Part shown: in pieces, positions 27,959 to 37,456 of the stretch
How the letters are laid out: every line of letters starts with the position of its first letter
Numbering within the stretch: the stretch's first letter is position 1
Source of the DNA: CAWJMN01 sp963844055
GTDB taxonomy: Bacteria > Planctomycetota > Planctomycetia > Pirellulales > Pirellulaceae
Direction: 5' to 3'
DNA length: 64,000 bases
Assembly (NCBI GenBank): GCA_963844055.1
Contig: CAWJMN010000001.1
Span: 2,728,001-2,792,000 of the forward strand
Position numbers and translations under genes: made by a program
Notes under the pieces: model-generated
Database searches by the model: none
Seen by the model: only the letters and a program-made list of their open reading frames with translations
Told to the model about the DNA's origin: nothing

Positions 27959-28945
27959 CTAGGGAAGAACCTTCGTCGCCAGCGCCTGGCCACTTAAAAA
28001 TGCCCCTTCAATTCGGGCGCCGCCGCACCAGTCGCCGCAGGCACCTAGGCCATTGGCAGCATCCCACAAGGCGGCTTCGGGAAACGTGCTGGCGGGAATT
28101 GAATAGCGCCAGCGATGGGCGGACGCATAGACAGGGGGATCGATGGCAATGCCCGTCGCCTCCGCCAAGGCCGGCAGTAGTAGGGCAAGTGCGGCGTCAG
28201 GCGAAAGTTCCAAATGTTCGGTGGACCAGGCAGGGGTGGCATGCAACACCCAGGTTTCAACATCCGCTTTTCGCTGCGGCTTGGAACTGTTTCGAGCGAT
28301 CCACCCCAGAGAAGACTCTTGCACAAACGCGCCATCAAAGGGTACGTCCAGCGGCTTGGCCAGTTGTAGCATCACGGCCCAGCATGGATGCATCTGCACG
28401 CTGGCGATCGTCTTGGTCAACGGAGTATGCTCGCGAAACAGGTCGGCCGTCTGTACGGGCGGCGCACAGCTAAGGACATGGTCAAATGTTCCTAGCGACA
28501 CCTCTTTGTCACTGATAAGCTCCCACTGCGACGCTTGCCGCACCAACCTTGCAACACGCGTGTCGCCTTGAATTGCCAGCCCCTGCGACAAGTGCCGCGC
28601 GATGGAAGTCATCCCTGGCACACCGACATAGCGATCGATCTGGGTGGTGGATGGCTCCGCGACTCCCTTTGTCAGGGAAACAATCCGGCCGGCCCACTTT
28701 TCCACCAGCCCTTGTTGCTGCCACGATTTGACATGCTGCAAAAAGCGTTCGTCGCGCGCGGTGAAGTACTGGGCACCATGGTCCAATGAAATACCGCCAT
28801 CGAGTCGCCGCGTGGCCATCCGGCCACCGACACCACGACTCTTTTCAAAGATCGTTATTTCGCAGCCTTGATCTGCCAGTGCGCGGGCACAGCTTAGCCC
28901 GGAAATCCCGGCACCTACCATTGCGATTTTTGGGGTCGGCTTCAT
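27959..28945 (-). CDS. Renalase-like NAD(P)/FAD-dependent oxidoreductase
   Basis: This 328-residue flavoprotein has a Rossmann motif directly after the start (IAMVGAGISGLSCARALAD), the acidic/GG region EKSRGVGGRMATR, and DHGAQYFTARD, which is characteristic of the renalase-like family. The C-terminus contains GLGACGDWCGGARIEGAFLSG, the FAD-binding end. Bacterial relatives oxidise abnormal dihydronicotinamides; the substrate here is not determined. I choose the ATG at 28945, which has GGAGAG nine bases upstream, over the one at 28963. It is downstream of the accB-accC operon on the same strand but separated by a terminator. Confidence 0.8.
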   Translation of the reverse strand: MKPTPKIAMVGAGISGLSCARALADQGCEITIFEKSRGVGGRMATRRLDGGISLDHGAQYFTARDERFLQHVKSWQQQGLVEKWAGRIVSLTKGVAEPSTTQIDRYVGVPGMTSIARHLSQGLAIQGDTRVARLVRQASQWELISDKEVSLGTFDHVLSCAPPVQTADLFREHTPLTKTIASVQMHPCWAVMLQLAKPLDVPFDGAFVQESSLGWIARNSSKPQRKADVETWVLHATPAWSTEHLELSPDAALALLLPALAEATGIAIDPPVYASAHRWRYSIPASTFPEAALWDAANGLGACGDWCGGARIEGAFLSGQALATKVLP

Positions 28946-29070
28946 CACGCAAAAGCTCTCCAACTTACAAAACCTGGGAACATCCAGAGGCCGATAGGGA
29001 CATCACCTATCTCAGTACTATATCAAGCAGGCGAGGGGAGCCCGCTGACCCTAGTTGCAACCAAGAAAGC

Positions 29071-29100
29071 AAAACGGGCCATCCATCGACGGCCCGTTTG
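29071..29100 (-). terminator. Terminator after accC
   Basis: On the minus strand, AAACGGGCC pairs with GGCCCGTTT around a 10-nt loop and is followed by TTTTGCTTT. It lies 26 bp past the accC stop. Confidence 0.8.
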
Positions 29101-29125
29101 AGGAACTTTTTGCAAGTGAAATGAA

Positions 29126-30478
29126 CTAGTGCGTCGTCCCGAGCAATTCACGCTCGACGAAGCCAGTGTCCATCAGGCCTTCGGCAAATGTGGCGGTCTC
29201 TAGCACGCGGCGATGGAAAGGAGCGGTCGTCTTGATCCCTTCCACACGCAGTTCGTCCAAAGCGCGGATCATGCAGGCAATCGCTTCGGCGCGGGTCGGC
29301 TTGTAGACGATCAACTTGCCAATCATCGAGTCATAATGCGGTGGTACCACATAACCGGCATGGGCATGCGAATCAAACCGTACGCCCAAACCGCCCGGCA
29401 CAAACATCTGCTTGATCAAACCAGGACAAGGCTGAAAGTTCTTGTCTGGGTTTTCCGCATTGATGCGGCATTCAATCGCACAGCCCGTTTGCTTGATGTC
29501 TTCTTGGGTGAACGGCAGTTTCTCACCCGAAGCCACCATGATTTGCGCCTTGATCAGGTCGATCCCTGTCACCATTTCGGTTACAGGATGCTCTACCTGA
29601 ATACGGGCATTCACTTCGATGAAGTAGAAGTTGTTCTGCTGATCAACGATGAATTCGACCGTACCCGCATTGGTGTACTTCGCTTCTTTGATCAAACGGA
29701 CGGCCGCTTCGCACATGGCGATTCGGCGATCTTGCGGCAAGCGTGGTGCTGGACTCTCTTCAATCAGCTTTTGATGGCGACGCTGCGTGCTGCATTCACG
29801 TTCAAACAAGTGCACAACATTGCCATGATGATCGGCAATGATTTGCACTTCCACGTGGCGAGGACGTTCAATGAACTTTTCCAGATACACGCCAGCATTG
29901 CCAAACGCGGCTTGAGCTTCGGTCTTGGCTTGCTGGATAGCCGTCTTCAGCGACAGTTCATTCGCAGCAACACGCATTCCCTTGCCACCGCCACCGGCCG
30001 TCGCCTTGATCAAAACGGGAAAGCCAATTTCCGCAGCGACACGAACAGCTTCTTCTTCGTCTTCGATCAAACCAGCGCTACCAGGAACGACCGGTACATT
30101 CGCCTTGCGAGCCATTGTACGGGCTTGGTTCTTATCACCCAGCGCATCCATCGCTTCTGGCGAAGGACCGATGAAGTCGATCTTGCAACTACGGCAAACT
30201 TCGTTGAAGTGAGAGTTCTCACTCAAAAAGCCATAGCCGGGATGGATCGCATCCACGTTGCCAACTTCGGCGGCACTGATGATTTGATCAATCTTCAGAT
30301 AGCTATTGGCCGACTTAGGAGGGCCAATACAAATGGCCTCGTCCGCCAGTTGCAGGTACTGGCTACCTTTGTCGGCAGTGCTATACACAGCAACAGTTTC
30401 AATGCCGAGCTCTTTGCACGCACGGATCACGCGCAGCGCAATCTCGCCGCGATTGGCAATCAGAATTCGCTTAAACAT
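29126..30478 (-). CDS. accC: Acetyl-CoA carboxylase biotin carboxylase subunit
   Basis: This 450-residue enzyme carboxylates biotin on the carrier protein using ATP and bicarbonate, the first step of fatty-acid synthesis. It has MFKRILIANRGEIALRVIRA, the ATP-grasp glycine loop TAGGGGKGM, the active-site segment FIEVNARIQVEHPVTE and GCAIECRINAE. The product has the full usual length. It follows accB by 54 bp on the same strand and is the second gene of an accBC operon ending at the terminator near 29085. Confidence 0.95.
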   Translation of the reverse strand: MFKRILIANRGEIALRVIRACKELGIETVAVYSTADKGSQYLQLADEAICIGPPKSANSYLKIDQIISAAEVGNVDAIHPGYGFLSENSHFNEVCRSCKIDFIGPSPEAMDALGDKNQARTMARKANVPVVPGSAGLIEDEEEAVRVAAEIGFPVLIKATAGGGGKGMRVAANELSLKTAIQQAKTEAQAAFGNAGVYLEKFIERPRHVEVQIIADHHGNVVHLFERECSTQRRHQKLIEESPAPRLPQDRRIAMCEAAVRLIKEAKYTNAGTVEFIVDQQNNFYFIEVNARIQVEHPVTEMVTGIDLIKAQIMVASGEKLPFTQEDIKQTGCAIECRINAENPDKNFQPCPGLIKQMFVPGGLGVRFDSHAHAGYVVPPHYDSMIGKLIVYKPTRAEAIACMIRALDELRVEGIKTTAPFHRRVLETATFAEGLMDTGFVERELLGTTH

Positions 30479-30532
30479 TGACGATCATCCTAGCAAGCGC
30501 GAAGTTAAAGCCTTTGCCACCGATACCAGCGA

Positions 30533-31045
30533 TTACTTGCTGGTATCTACCTTAAACAGCGGCTTATCAAATTCGACCGCTTCGCCATCGGCAACTAGTA
30601 CTGCCGTGATGGTTCCACGAATTTCGGCAGGGATCTCGTTGAAGACCTTCATGGCTTCAATGATGCAAACCGTGGTGGTGGTATCTACCTGCGATCCCAC
30701 CTTGGCATAAGCCTCGGCCTTGGGATTCGCACGGGCGTAGAAAGTACCAACCATCGGGCTCTTGATGGTCACAATGTTGGGACCATCACCCGCTGGAGCA
30801 GCAGGGGCGCTAGGTCCAGCAGCCACAGGGGCAGCGGCGACAGGAGCTGGTGCAGCCGCTACGGCACGGACCACTTCCTTCGGACCACGGCACAGACGAA
30901 TCCGCTGGCGCGACTCGCGCAGATCGATTTCGCTGAGGTCATGTTCCTTCATGAGTTCTACCAAGTCCTTGATTCGGGCGATTCCGAATACGGACTCCGC
31001 AGCTTCAGATTCAGGCTTCGACTTGGGGGAATCTTGAGATGTCAT
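30533..31045 (-). CDS. accB: Biotin carboxyl carrier protein
   Basis: This 170-residue carrier moves the carboxyl group from accC to the transferase. The biotinyl lysine is in CIIEAMKVFNEI; the lipoyl-type fold begins at IVTIKSPMVGTFY and ends at FKVDTSK. An N-terminal helical part and an Ala/Pro-rich hinge (AAAPAPVAAAPVAAGPSAPA) precede it. I prefer the ATG at 31045 because GGAAG lies about seven bases upstream; an ATG at 31132 would add 29 Lys/Ala-rich residues without a clear ribosome site. Operon with accC. Confidence 0.9.
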   Translation of the reverse strand: MTSQDSPKSKPESEAAESVFGIARIKDLVELMKEHDLSEIDLRESRQRIRLCRGPKEVVRAVAAAPAPVAAAPVAAGPSAPAAPAGDGPNIVTIKSPMVGTFYARANPKAEAYAKVGSQVDTTTTVCIIEAMKVFNEIPAEIRGTITAVLVADGEAVEFDKPLFKVDTSK

Positions 31046-31581
31046 CGAGAGCTTCCGTGAGGTTTTCGGCAAGGGCTTCGCCGGCGTTTTAGCGGTCTTG
31101 GACCGGCGCTTGGATTTGTCGGCTTCTGCCATAGCTATTTCTTAGATAAGGACCAGACAGCGATCGTGATCAGTGTGAAAGGACCCACCTCCCGCACCCG
31201 CGTGACAGGTGGGCACAGTGAATCCTCAGCAGAGAAGATAGTCATAACCTGCTGTTTTGTGGAGACAGGTCGACCTTCCTCTGGCTTAATCGTAACGAAG
31301 CACGGGAAGTAACACCTCAGAAGAACCAAACTCCTGAGAGTGAGGCCCCCCTAAAAATGCAATCACTTCTAGCACTTCAAAAACATCACAAACCATTACA
31401 GGATATGAAGTTTGGAAGATTCTAGCGGCCTAGCCGACAGCCCGTCAAGCCGTACGGCCGCACCCTGGCACCCCATCGCCGGCAGGATAGTGTGCACCTC
31501 GGTTTTCCACTCACATTTTCGCGGTTTTCCTGCAAATTTAGCTCTGCGGCCTCTTCGCGGGCCGGATGACCGTGATTCCGA
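31046..31581. other. Intergenic region upstream of accB
   Basis: About 535 bp with no supported gene. It should hold the accB-accC promoter. I see no tRNA, riboswitch core or repeat that I can support. Confidence 0.4.
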
Positions 31582-31857
31582 TCATCTCCAAGACGGTTTT
31601 GGCACCCCAAAAGCAGGCGCAAATACAGCAACCAAAATCACCCCAAGCGCCTTTCTATTATTCCGGGAAAGCTTAACCGGCTGGCCTGGTACTTCAGGGG
31701 CTGAGGCAACCGGACCTCCCGGCGGCGGATTGCTCGAATCGTCGCCCAGCGCATAGACGAGCCCGCCAATCATGGTGATCACCCCAGCAATCGCCAACAG
31801 CCAGCCGACCAGGGTCAGGCGTGCCAAATCAAAGTCACCAGCGTCTTCGGTTGTCAT
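31582..31857 (-). CDS. Small membrane protein with two hydrophobic segments
   Basis: A 91-residue hypothetical protein starting at the ATG at 31857, with GAGGC about ten bases upstream. The first membrane segment (LTLVGWLLAIAGVITMIGG) is near residue 15, then a Pro/Ser linker, and a second hydrophobic stretch near residue 70 (KALGVILVAVFAPAFG). No family recognised; similar short two-helix proteins are common in planctomycete genomes. It is isolated, with long gaps either side. Confidence 0.5.
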   Translation of the reverse strand: MTTEDAGDFDLARLTLVGWLLAIAGVITMIGGLVYALGDDSSNPPPGGPVASAPEVPGQPVKLSRNNRKALGVILVAVFAPAFGVPKPSWR

Positions 31858-32257
31858 AAAACAGCTTGCCTCGTCTAGAAAATCGGAGAGAGCGGCCGTC
31901 TGATGCCTGTGGCTCTCCATGAAGACGGCCTGAATTGGTGGAAGATCATAGCAACTAACCTACAAATTAACACCCCTGTGCGAGGCATTTTGGCAGTTCA
32001 TTAAGATGGCTTTGTCATGGTCCGTGGCAACGTGGGCACTCTCTTGGGTTAACTACGAATGCCAAAAAACCGGGGTGCCAAGTTTTGCTCCCTGCCGTGG
32101 CATTTGGTATAGTGCGACCTTGCGCTAAGCGCTTCCTTGCGCCGCTGCGCGGTTATTGGGGGATTTGAAGTCACTTTACTTTTCTCCCTCAGCAATACAC
32201 TGGCCCAACCTGCGGCCCCCACCTTCTCGTTGCCCCACCAAAGGAGATTTGATTCGC
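31858..32257. other. Divergent intergenic region
   Basis: About 400 bp between the small membrane protein and the Gfo/Idh/MocA gene. The right end contains the ribosome site AAGGAG of the latter. No other feature supported. Confidence 0.4.
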
Positions 32258-33559
32258 ATGGCCGATTCGACCACACCGATTGTCCCCGTAGATTCCACGC
32301 GACGCTCCTTCCTGAAGAAGACCACGGCTGCCGCAATTGGCGGTTCGGTTGTTGCCACGATGAGCAGCGCCGCCTTGGTGCATGCTGCTGGCAGCGACAC
32401 CTTGAAGGTTGGCTTGATTGGCTGCGGCGGACGTGGTTCTGGTGCCGCCGTCAACGCGATGGGGGCAGACAAGAACGCCAAGCTGACCGCCATTGCGGAC
32501 ATCTTTCCCGATGTGCTGGATCGCTCGAAGAAGGTGCTCAGCCAACAACTGGGACAACAGTACGCCGTGAAGGATGATTCGGCCTTCCACGGATTTGATG
32601 CCTACAAGCAAATGATGGCTACCGATGTGGATGTTGTGCTGCTTTGCACTCCTCCCCACTTTCGCCCTTTGCATTTGCGTGCCGCTGTAGAAGCTGGCAA
32701 GCACATCTTCTGCGAGAAGCCCGTGGCCGTCGACGCGCCAGGTGTTCGCAGCTGTATGGAAAGCTCCGAGATGGCAGCCAAGAAGGGGCTGAGCCTTGTT
32801 TCGGGACTCTGCTGGCGTTACGACTACGGCGTGAAGGAAACGATGAAGCGCATTCAAGATGGCGCCATCGGCGATATTGTCTCGATCCAAGAAAACTACC
32901 TCGCTGGCGTGCTGTGGCATCGTGGCCGCAAGCCTGAATGGAGCGAAATGGAATACCAGATGCGTAACTGGCTCTATTTCACTTGGCTCTCTGGAGATCA
33001 CAACGTTGAACAGCACATCCACAGCCTGGATAAGGCAATGTGGTTGATGGGGGACAAGCCACCTAAGCAATGCTTTGGCATCGGCGGTCGCCAAGTTCGT
33101 ACCGGCGAGCAATGGGGCAACATCTTCGATCATCATGCCGTCTGCTACGAGTGGGACAACGGCGTTAAGACGTTTGCTTACACCCGTCAAATGGCCGACT
33201 GCTTCAACGAGACCGAAGACTACGTCTATGGCACCAAGGGACGTGCTTCCATCCTTAAGCATGAGGTGATCTCGGGTAACGACACTTGGCGTTACAAGGG
33301 TGACAAGCCAAGCATGTACGACGTGGAACATGTCGAGCTATTTGCTTCGATCCGCGCTGGCAAGCCGATCAACAACGGCAACTACATGAACAACAGCACC
33401 ATGATGGCCATCATGGGCCGTATGGCCACCTACACCGGCAAGAACATCACTTGGGAACAAGCCCTCAACAGCCAAGAGAACCTCTCGCCCGAGAAGTACG
33501 AGTGGGGCAATGTCGCCATTCCCGCGGTGCCAATGCCAGGACAAACCAAGTTTGTCTAA
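32258..33559 (+). CDS. Tat-exported Gfo/Idh/MocA-family oxidoreductase
   Basis: This 433-residue NAD(P)-dependent sugar oxidoreductase starts at the ATG at 32258, with AAGGAG 11 bases before it. An export leader with the twin-arginine motif TRRSFLKK is followed by the Rossmann motif KVGLIGCGGRGSGA. The catalytic lysine sits in the CEKPVAVDAPG strand, and a substrate-side GDHNVEQHIHSLDKAMW segment follows. Tat export implies that it folds with bound cofactor before secretion. Many planctomycete copies exist; the sugar substrate is unknown. It has its own strong terminator, so it is probably a single-gene unit. Confidence 0.9.
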   Translation: MADSTTPIVPVDSTRRSFLKKTTAAAIGGSVVATMSSAALVHAAGSDTLKVGLIGCGGRGSGAAVNAMGADKNAKLTAIADIFPDVLDRSKKVLSQQLGQQYAVKDDSAFHGFDAYKQMMATDVDVVLLCTPPHFRPLHLRAAVEAGKHIFCEKPVAVDAPGVRSCMESSEMAAKKGLSLVSGLCWRYDYGVKETMKRIQDGAIGDIVSIQENYLAGVLWHRGRKPEWSEMEYQMRNWLYFTWLSGDHNVEQHIHSLDKAMWLMGDKPPKQCFGIGGRQVRTGEQWGNIFDHHAVCYEWDNGVKTFAYTRQMADCFNETEDYVYGTKGRASILKHEVISGNDTWRYKGDKPSMYDVEHVELFASIRAGKPINNGNYMNNSTMMAIMGRMATYTGKNITWEQALNSQENLSPEKYEWGNVAIPAVPMPGQTKFV

Positions 33560-33591
33560 GACGCACTGACCTACTTTCGCGTGACCAACAC

Positions 33592-33632
33592 AACGGCCCA
33601 TTGCACCTTCTGGAGCAATGGGCCGTTTTTTT
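33592..33632 (+). terminator. Rho-independent terminator
   Basis: A 13-bp stem, AACGGCCCATTGC with GCAATGGGCCGTT, followed directly by seven T, 32 bp after the oxidoreductase stop. Confidence 0.9.
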
Positions 33633-33759
33633 CATTGGAGGTACGAGAATTAGCGGTTAAACCCGAGTGCTCACCAGGATCGATGCAGTGATCTCTGGCC
33701 CAACTGCACTTGGTAATGATTCGCCGCTACGTCGATCTGCAAAAGCCTACTTGCCTTTT

Positions 33760-34719
33760 TTAAAACGCCAAGACTAGCTGGGCCGTCCATGTATCATTGG
33801 GCACAAACACGGATGTTTCTGAAACGAAGACATCGCGCCCAAAGACGTAGCCAAACTCACAACTGAGCTCTCTCCCTGAAGATCGCCAAATATTGACGCC
33901 TGCCAATAGTCGCAAGTCGCTGTAACCTAGTAACACATTATTTCCGAACTCATCTTGAACCGCCCACGAACCACCGCCAAATTGCCCCGCAAAATAACCC
34001 CAGAGGTCGATGTCATCCGTTTGCCATAGCCGCCTAGCAATTCGCGGCCGGGGAATCGTAATATCAATTTGCCAATCGGCATTGGGGGTCCAGATCGCAC
34101 CACCAATGGGTAGCCAGCGAGATCGCAACTGGCGCACGACAGCAACACCACCGATTAAAACAAGCTGGGGACTTACTCGATAATCTCCTACCACCCGGCC
34201 TGTCACCTGAAATGACTCACCTGACAGGTGCTTAAAATCGCCAAACAGTCCCGGGGTAATCCCGATGGAAATCCCGCCGCGCTCTCGTTCGATTACGCGT
34301 GAAGAGACATCCATGTAGATATCGTAAACGCTGGCGGGCATATCAATGGCGTTAGGTCCGTCAAAGAAATGCGCACCTAAGCTGCCCGTAATAAAAACAG
34401 GCTTTGAGGTCGCCCAACACCAAGTGCGATTAAGCCCAAGGTCAGTGATTCCCAAACCTGCATTACCTTGTGAGCTTAGCGTGGCCATTGTGAGCCCCCA
34501 AGGAGTCCCACTTTCTGGTACTTGCGGCGTCATCTCAAACGTCGACTGTATTTCACTTGTGTACGCAGTAGCTGCAATCACCGGTACAGGTACCTCAAGG
34601 GGAGGCTCGAGTATCGGCAAGTTCTCCAACCGAATTGGCGTATCAGAAAACGCCGGCGCATCGGCCGACGAAACCTGGCTTATCGAAAGTGTCGCAAGTA
34701 GGATCCAAACGGGAACCAT
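33760..34719 (-). CDS. Exported beta-barrel-like protein, DUF6268-like
   Basis: A 319-residue protein with a signal peptide (MVPVWILLATLSISQVSSADA) starting at 34719; an ATG at 34743 would only lengthen the n-region. A Pro-rich N-terminal segment leads into alternating hydrophobic beta strands (PVFITGSLGAHFFDGP; GISIGITPGLFGDFKHL; QLVLIGGVAVVRQLRSRW) and a final strand ending in LVLAF, the terminal Phe pattern of outer-membrane barrels. A barrel of the DUF6268 kind is likely but inferred from strand pattern, not from a signature. Function unknown. Confidence 0.7.
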   Translation of the reverse strand: MVPVWILLATLSISQVSSADAPAFSDTPIRLENLPILEPPLEVPVPVIAATAYTSEIQSTFEMTPQVPESGTPWGLTMATLSSQGNAGLGITDLGLNRTWCWATSKPVFITGSLGAHFFDGPNAIDMPASVYDIYMDVSSRVIERERGGISIGITPGLFGDFKHLSGESFQVTGRVVGDYRVSPQLVLIGGVAVVRQLRSRWLPIGGAIWTPNADWQIDITIPRPRIARRLWQTDDIDLWGYFAGQFGGGSWAVQDEFGNNVLLGYSDLRLLAGVNIWRSSGRELSCEFGYVFGRDVFVSETSVFVPNDTWTAQLVLAF

Positions 34720-35039
34720 TAATTCTCTCTCGTCCCGACGCAAGGTGAAAGTTCGTGATTTGGCTTCTAAAGGCTAGACCCGTCTTGGGTCAAGTGATAT
34801 CGAACGAAGTGCTAGCGTGCGATCGCTAATGCAGCGGATTTTCCCACCCTAGACAAAGCCGCGGCACGAGCGATTCGCCCTTTTTGTCCGGCGAATTCTT
34901 GATTTGATGCCGATACTGTAATTGCCTAAATAGGTTCGAATTCCTAAGCTCGCCCGCCCGAAGCTAGAGACCCGCGATGGTCCCTCACTTTTGAACAAGC
35001 TCGGCAAGTCATCGACGTTACCGAAGGAAATGATAACCC
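34720..35039. other. Divergent intergenic region
   Basis: About 320 bp between two exported-protein genes. It contains one intact GCTAGC (34811-34816). No other feature supported. Confidence 0.35.
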
Positions 35040-35735
35040 ATGCGAACATTTTTGATTGCGACCTTTGCCGCCTCTCTGATCACTGCGACGTCGATCTCGA
35101 CAGTAAGTGCACAAGGACATAGCAGCACTGGACTCAGCCGGGCAGCGCATGCATCCGGGCGTAGCATTGGAGGCGCCGGCACAGCCAATTCCGGGCTGCA
35201 CGCTTCGGGTCGAGGTGGACCAAGTTCGGACCTGGGAAAAGGCGCGATCAATCGAATTGGTGGCCAAGGTTCACCACACCACGGAGCCAAAAACGGCACA
35301 CACGGCGGTGGGGTTCGTTCTGCATCAGCGAGCGGGCTCAATCATTCTTTGAAACGAGCAGGTAACGCCACGCCGGCGGGGGCAAATCTTGGTGTTACTT
35401 CGGACCAGCCTACCGCCGACAACGCGGCGCAAATCCGAGACCGTCGTTTCGACCAAGCCGAGCACCTACGGCAAGTAAGTACTGCAAATGGCAATGAAAA
35501 GCTGCAAACCACGGCCGACCGCATGGAAGCGAATGCACAGCGAAATTTTGAACGTCGCCAAGGAACTAACTTCCCAACAGATGGGGCACCTTCGGGGACA
35601 GTAACCGGGGATGACAATAGTCAGGCTGCCACGGGGCCGGCTACTGCGAGTGAAGGCGTTCGGACGACTACACCCAATCTCGCGCCGAAGTCTTCCAGGC
35701 TACCAAGTTGGATGCGCCGAAAGACGGCCGAATAA
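35040..35735 (+). CDS. Low-complexity secreted protein
   Basis: A 231-residue product with a signal peptide (MRTFLIATFAASLITATSISTVSA) followed by a Gly/Ser/His/Asn-rich chain. A Gln/Arg-rich helical segment around residues 125-175 (DRRFDQAEHLRQVSTANGN, ADRMEANAQRNFERRQG) is probably coiled-coil or helical. The end is basic. No known domain is recognised; composition suggests an extracellular or wall-associated structural protein. It lies between two genes on the other strand. Confidence 0.6.
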   Translation: MRTFLIATFAASLITATSISTVSAQGHSSTGLSRAAHASGRSIGGAGTANSGLHASGRGGPSSDLGKGAINRIGGQGSPHHGAKNGTHGGGVRSASASGLNHSLKRAGNATPAGANLGVTSDQPTADNAAQIRDRRFDQAEHLRQVSTANGNEKLQTTADRMEANAQRNFERRQGTNFPTDGAPSGTVTGDDNSQAATGPATASEGVRTTTPNLAPKSSRLPSWMRRKTAE

Positions 35736-35804
35736 AGAAGCCTTGCATGAAGTAGAGCCGGGGCGATACAACGCCCCAGGCTTGTCTGCTGGCAGGAGCC
35801 CCGC

Positions 35805-37262
35805 CTACTTAAACTTCCAGCGCTCGCTGGGTGTGTAAGCGGCTTTCATTGCCTTGGTCAGTTCTGCTACCAGGGCTGGCTGCATCGAGGCCTTGTCCGT
35901 CCCTTCGACCACTTCATCGGTCAGGTCATAAAGTCGCGGTGCCGATCCGATAGGCTGCTCGACCAACTTCCAATCTCCCTTACGAATCGCTTGCCCGCCG
36001 CCGTTTTCGTAGAAGGCCCAGTAGAGATACTCATGCTGCTTTTGCTGATCCTTGTTACCTGTGAAGGTTGGAACCAGCGATAGGCCGTCGACATCTTGCG
36101 GGACACTCTCCGATGCTTGCGCCAATTCAGCCAGTGTGGGGAAAATGTCGCCATTGAAGCTAATCATGTCGGTCTTCTGATCGGCAGGAATCTTTCCGGG
36201 CCAACGTACAATCAGCGGAACGCGAATGCCGCCATCCGTAAGCGAACGTTTATGCCCTTTCAAAAACCCGCTGGATTGATTGAACAGAGGATCGTTACCC
36301 CCTTCGGCATGCGGACCATTATCCGATGTGAACAGCACCAAAGTATTCTCTTCGAGGTTTAGCTCCTTGAGCTTGTCGAGCAACCGTCCCACATCGCGGT
36401 CCATATAGCTGATCATGGCCGCATGGGCCTTTTGCGGCGTGGGCCAATCCAGCTTTTCATAGACACCCAAGCTCGGAACTTCCATCCCTTCTTTTTTCGC
36501 TTCATTGTTGGCGTGCGGCAGTGTCCATGCAACATACATGAAGAAGGGGTCTTGCTTTTGCTTCTCGAGAAACTCTAGCGCATGCTGCGTGATGAGGTCG
36601 TGGCTGTATTCCGCCTTGTTGCTTGACACGCCAGAACCAGCAGGCCGTTCATCAGGAACCACATTCTTCAGTGGGAACTTCGCGCCATCCTTCCACAGAT
36701 AGCTGGGGTAATAATTGTGAGCGTGGAGATGATTCAAATAACCGAAGTACGTATCAAACCCTTTTTTGTCGGGCGTGGCGTCGGTCCCCTCGGCCCCTAA
36801 CCCCCATTTTCCAAATAGGCCGGTCTTGTACCCCGCCTTTTGCAGAACCTGGGCCATCGTCACATCAGTCGGACGAAGGGGAAGTTCTCCATTGCCACGA
36901 ATCCAACTGTGGCCGCTGTGGTATCCGGTCATCAAGGTGCAGCGTGAAGGAGCACAGACCGTGCTTCCCGCGTAAAAGTCGGTGAACCGCAGACCTTGCT
37001 TGGCCATGCGGTCTAAGTTGGGGGTTTGGATTCGAGCTTGGCCATAACAGCCCAAGTCGCCATAGCCCAAGTCGTCGGCCATGATCAGCACGATGTTGGG
37101 GCGTTTGACGGCCGTTTTCTCCTGGGCAAAGGATGCCGCCGAAACCAGGGGAGAGAGCAGGGCGGTCGCCAAGAAGGCAATTAGGCAGAATCTCAGGTTG
37201 GTGGCCCAGGTCATCTGCCGAACCACGATTAACCCACCCTGTACGGATTGCTGCATCACCAT
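35805..37262 (-). CDS. Exported sulfatase (arylsulfatase family)
   Basis: Secreted sulfatases hydrolyse sulfate esters, often on algal polysaccharides. Seen: IVLIMADDLGYGDLGCYG (metal-binding aspartates), the formylglycine motif VCAPSRCTLMTG (C-x-P-S-R), LFGKWGLG, and TSDNGPHAEGG. The start at 37262 has AAGG eight bases upstream and gives 485 residues; a start at 37214 gives a tidier signal peptide (MTWATNLRFCLIAFLATALL). Conversion of the CxPSR cysteine by a separate sulfatase-modifying enzyme is required but none is visible here. The next gene, divergent, is a DUF1080 protein. Confidence 0.9.
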   Translation of the reverse strand: MVMQQSVQGGLIVVRQMTWATNLRFCLIAFLATALLSPLVSAASFAQEKTAVKRPNIVLIMADDLGYGDLGCYGQARIQTPNLDRMAKQGLRFTDFYAGSTVCAPSRCTLMTGYHSGHSWIRGNGELPLRPTDVTMAQVLQKAGYKTGLFGKWGLGAEGTDATPDKKGFDTYFGYLNHLHAHNYYPSYLWKDGAKFPLKNVVPDERPAGSGVSSNKAEYSHDLITQHALEFLEKQKQDPFFMYVAWTLPHANNEAKKEGMEVPSLGVYEKLDWPTPQKAHAAMISYMDRDVGRLLDKLKELNLEENTLVLFTSDNGPHAEGGNDPLFNQSSGFLKGHKRSLTDGGIRVPLIVRWPGKIPADQKTDMISFNGDIFPTLAELAQASESVPQDVDGLSLVPTFTGNKDQQKQHEYLYWAFYENGGGQAIRKGDWKLVEQPIGSAPRLYDLTDEVVEGTDKASMQPALVAELTKAMKAAYTPSERWKFK

Positions 37263-37456
37263 GAGGAACACCTTGTTTTACCGAAACCGATGGAAATTCG
37301 TGGGTCACGTTAGACTTACGCCCGGAAACCTGACAAGCGCAGCCGTTGCTTCGGGGTATTGCGGCCCGCTATTATATCGAATGCTCAGCATACCGGCTGA
37401 CACCCCATAAAACATAAGTTTACCGTCTCAGTATCTCACCTTCAGGAAATACCACG

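Noticed and set aside
27853..28473. 206-codon Arg/Pro-rich plus-strand frame
   Set aside because: Mostly antisense to the renalase-like gene; no ribosome site or protein-like pattern.
29213..30481. 422-codon plus-strand frame over accC
   Set aside because: Antisense shadow of a highly conserved biotin carboxylase.
32189..33331. 380-codon minus-strand frame over the Gfo/Idh/MocA gene
   Set aside because: Antisense shadow; the sense gene has a Tat leader, ribosome site and terminator.
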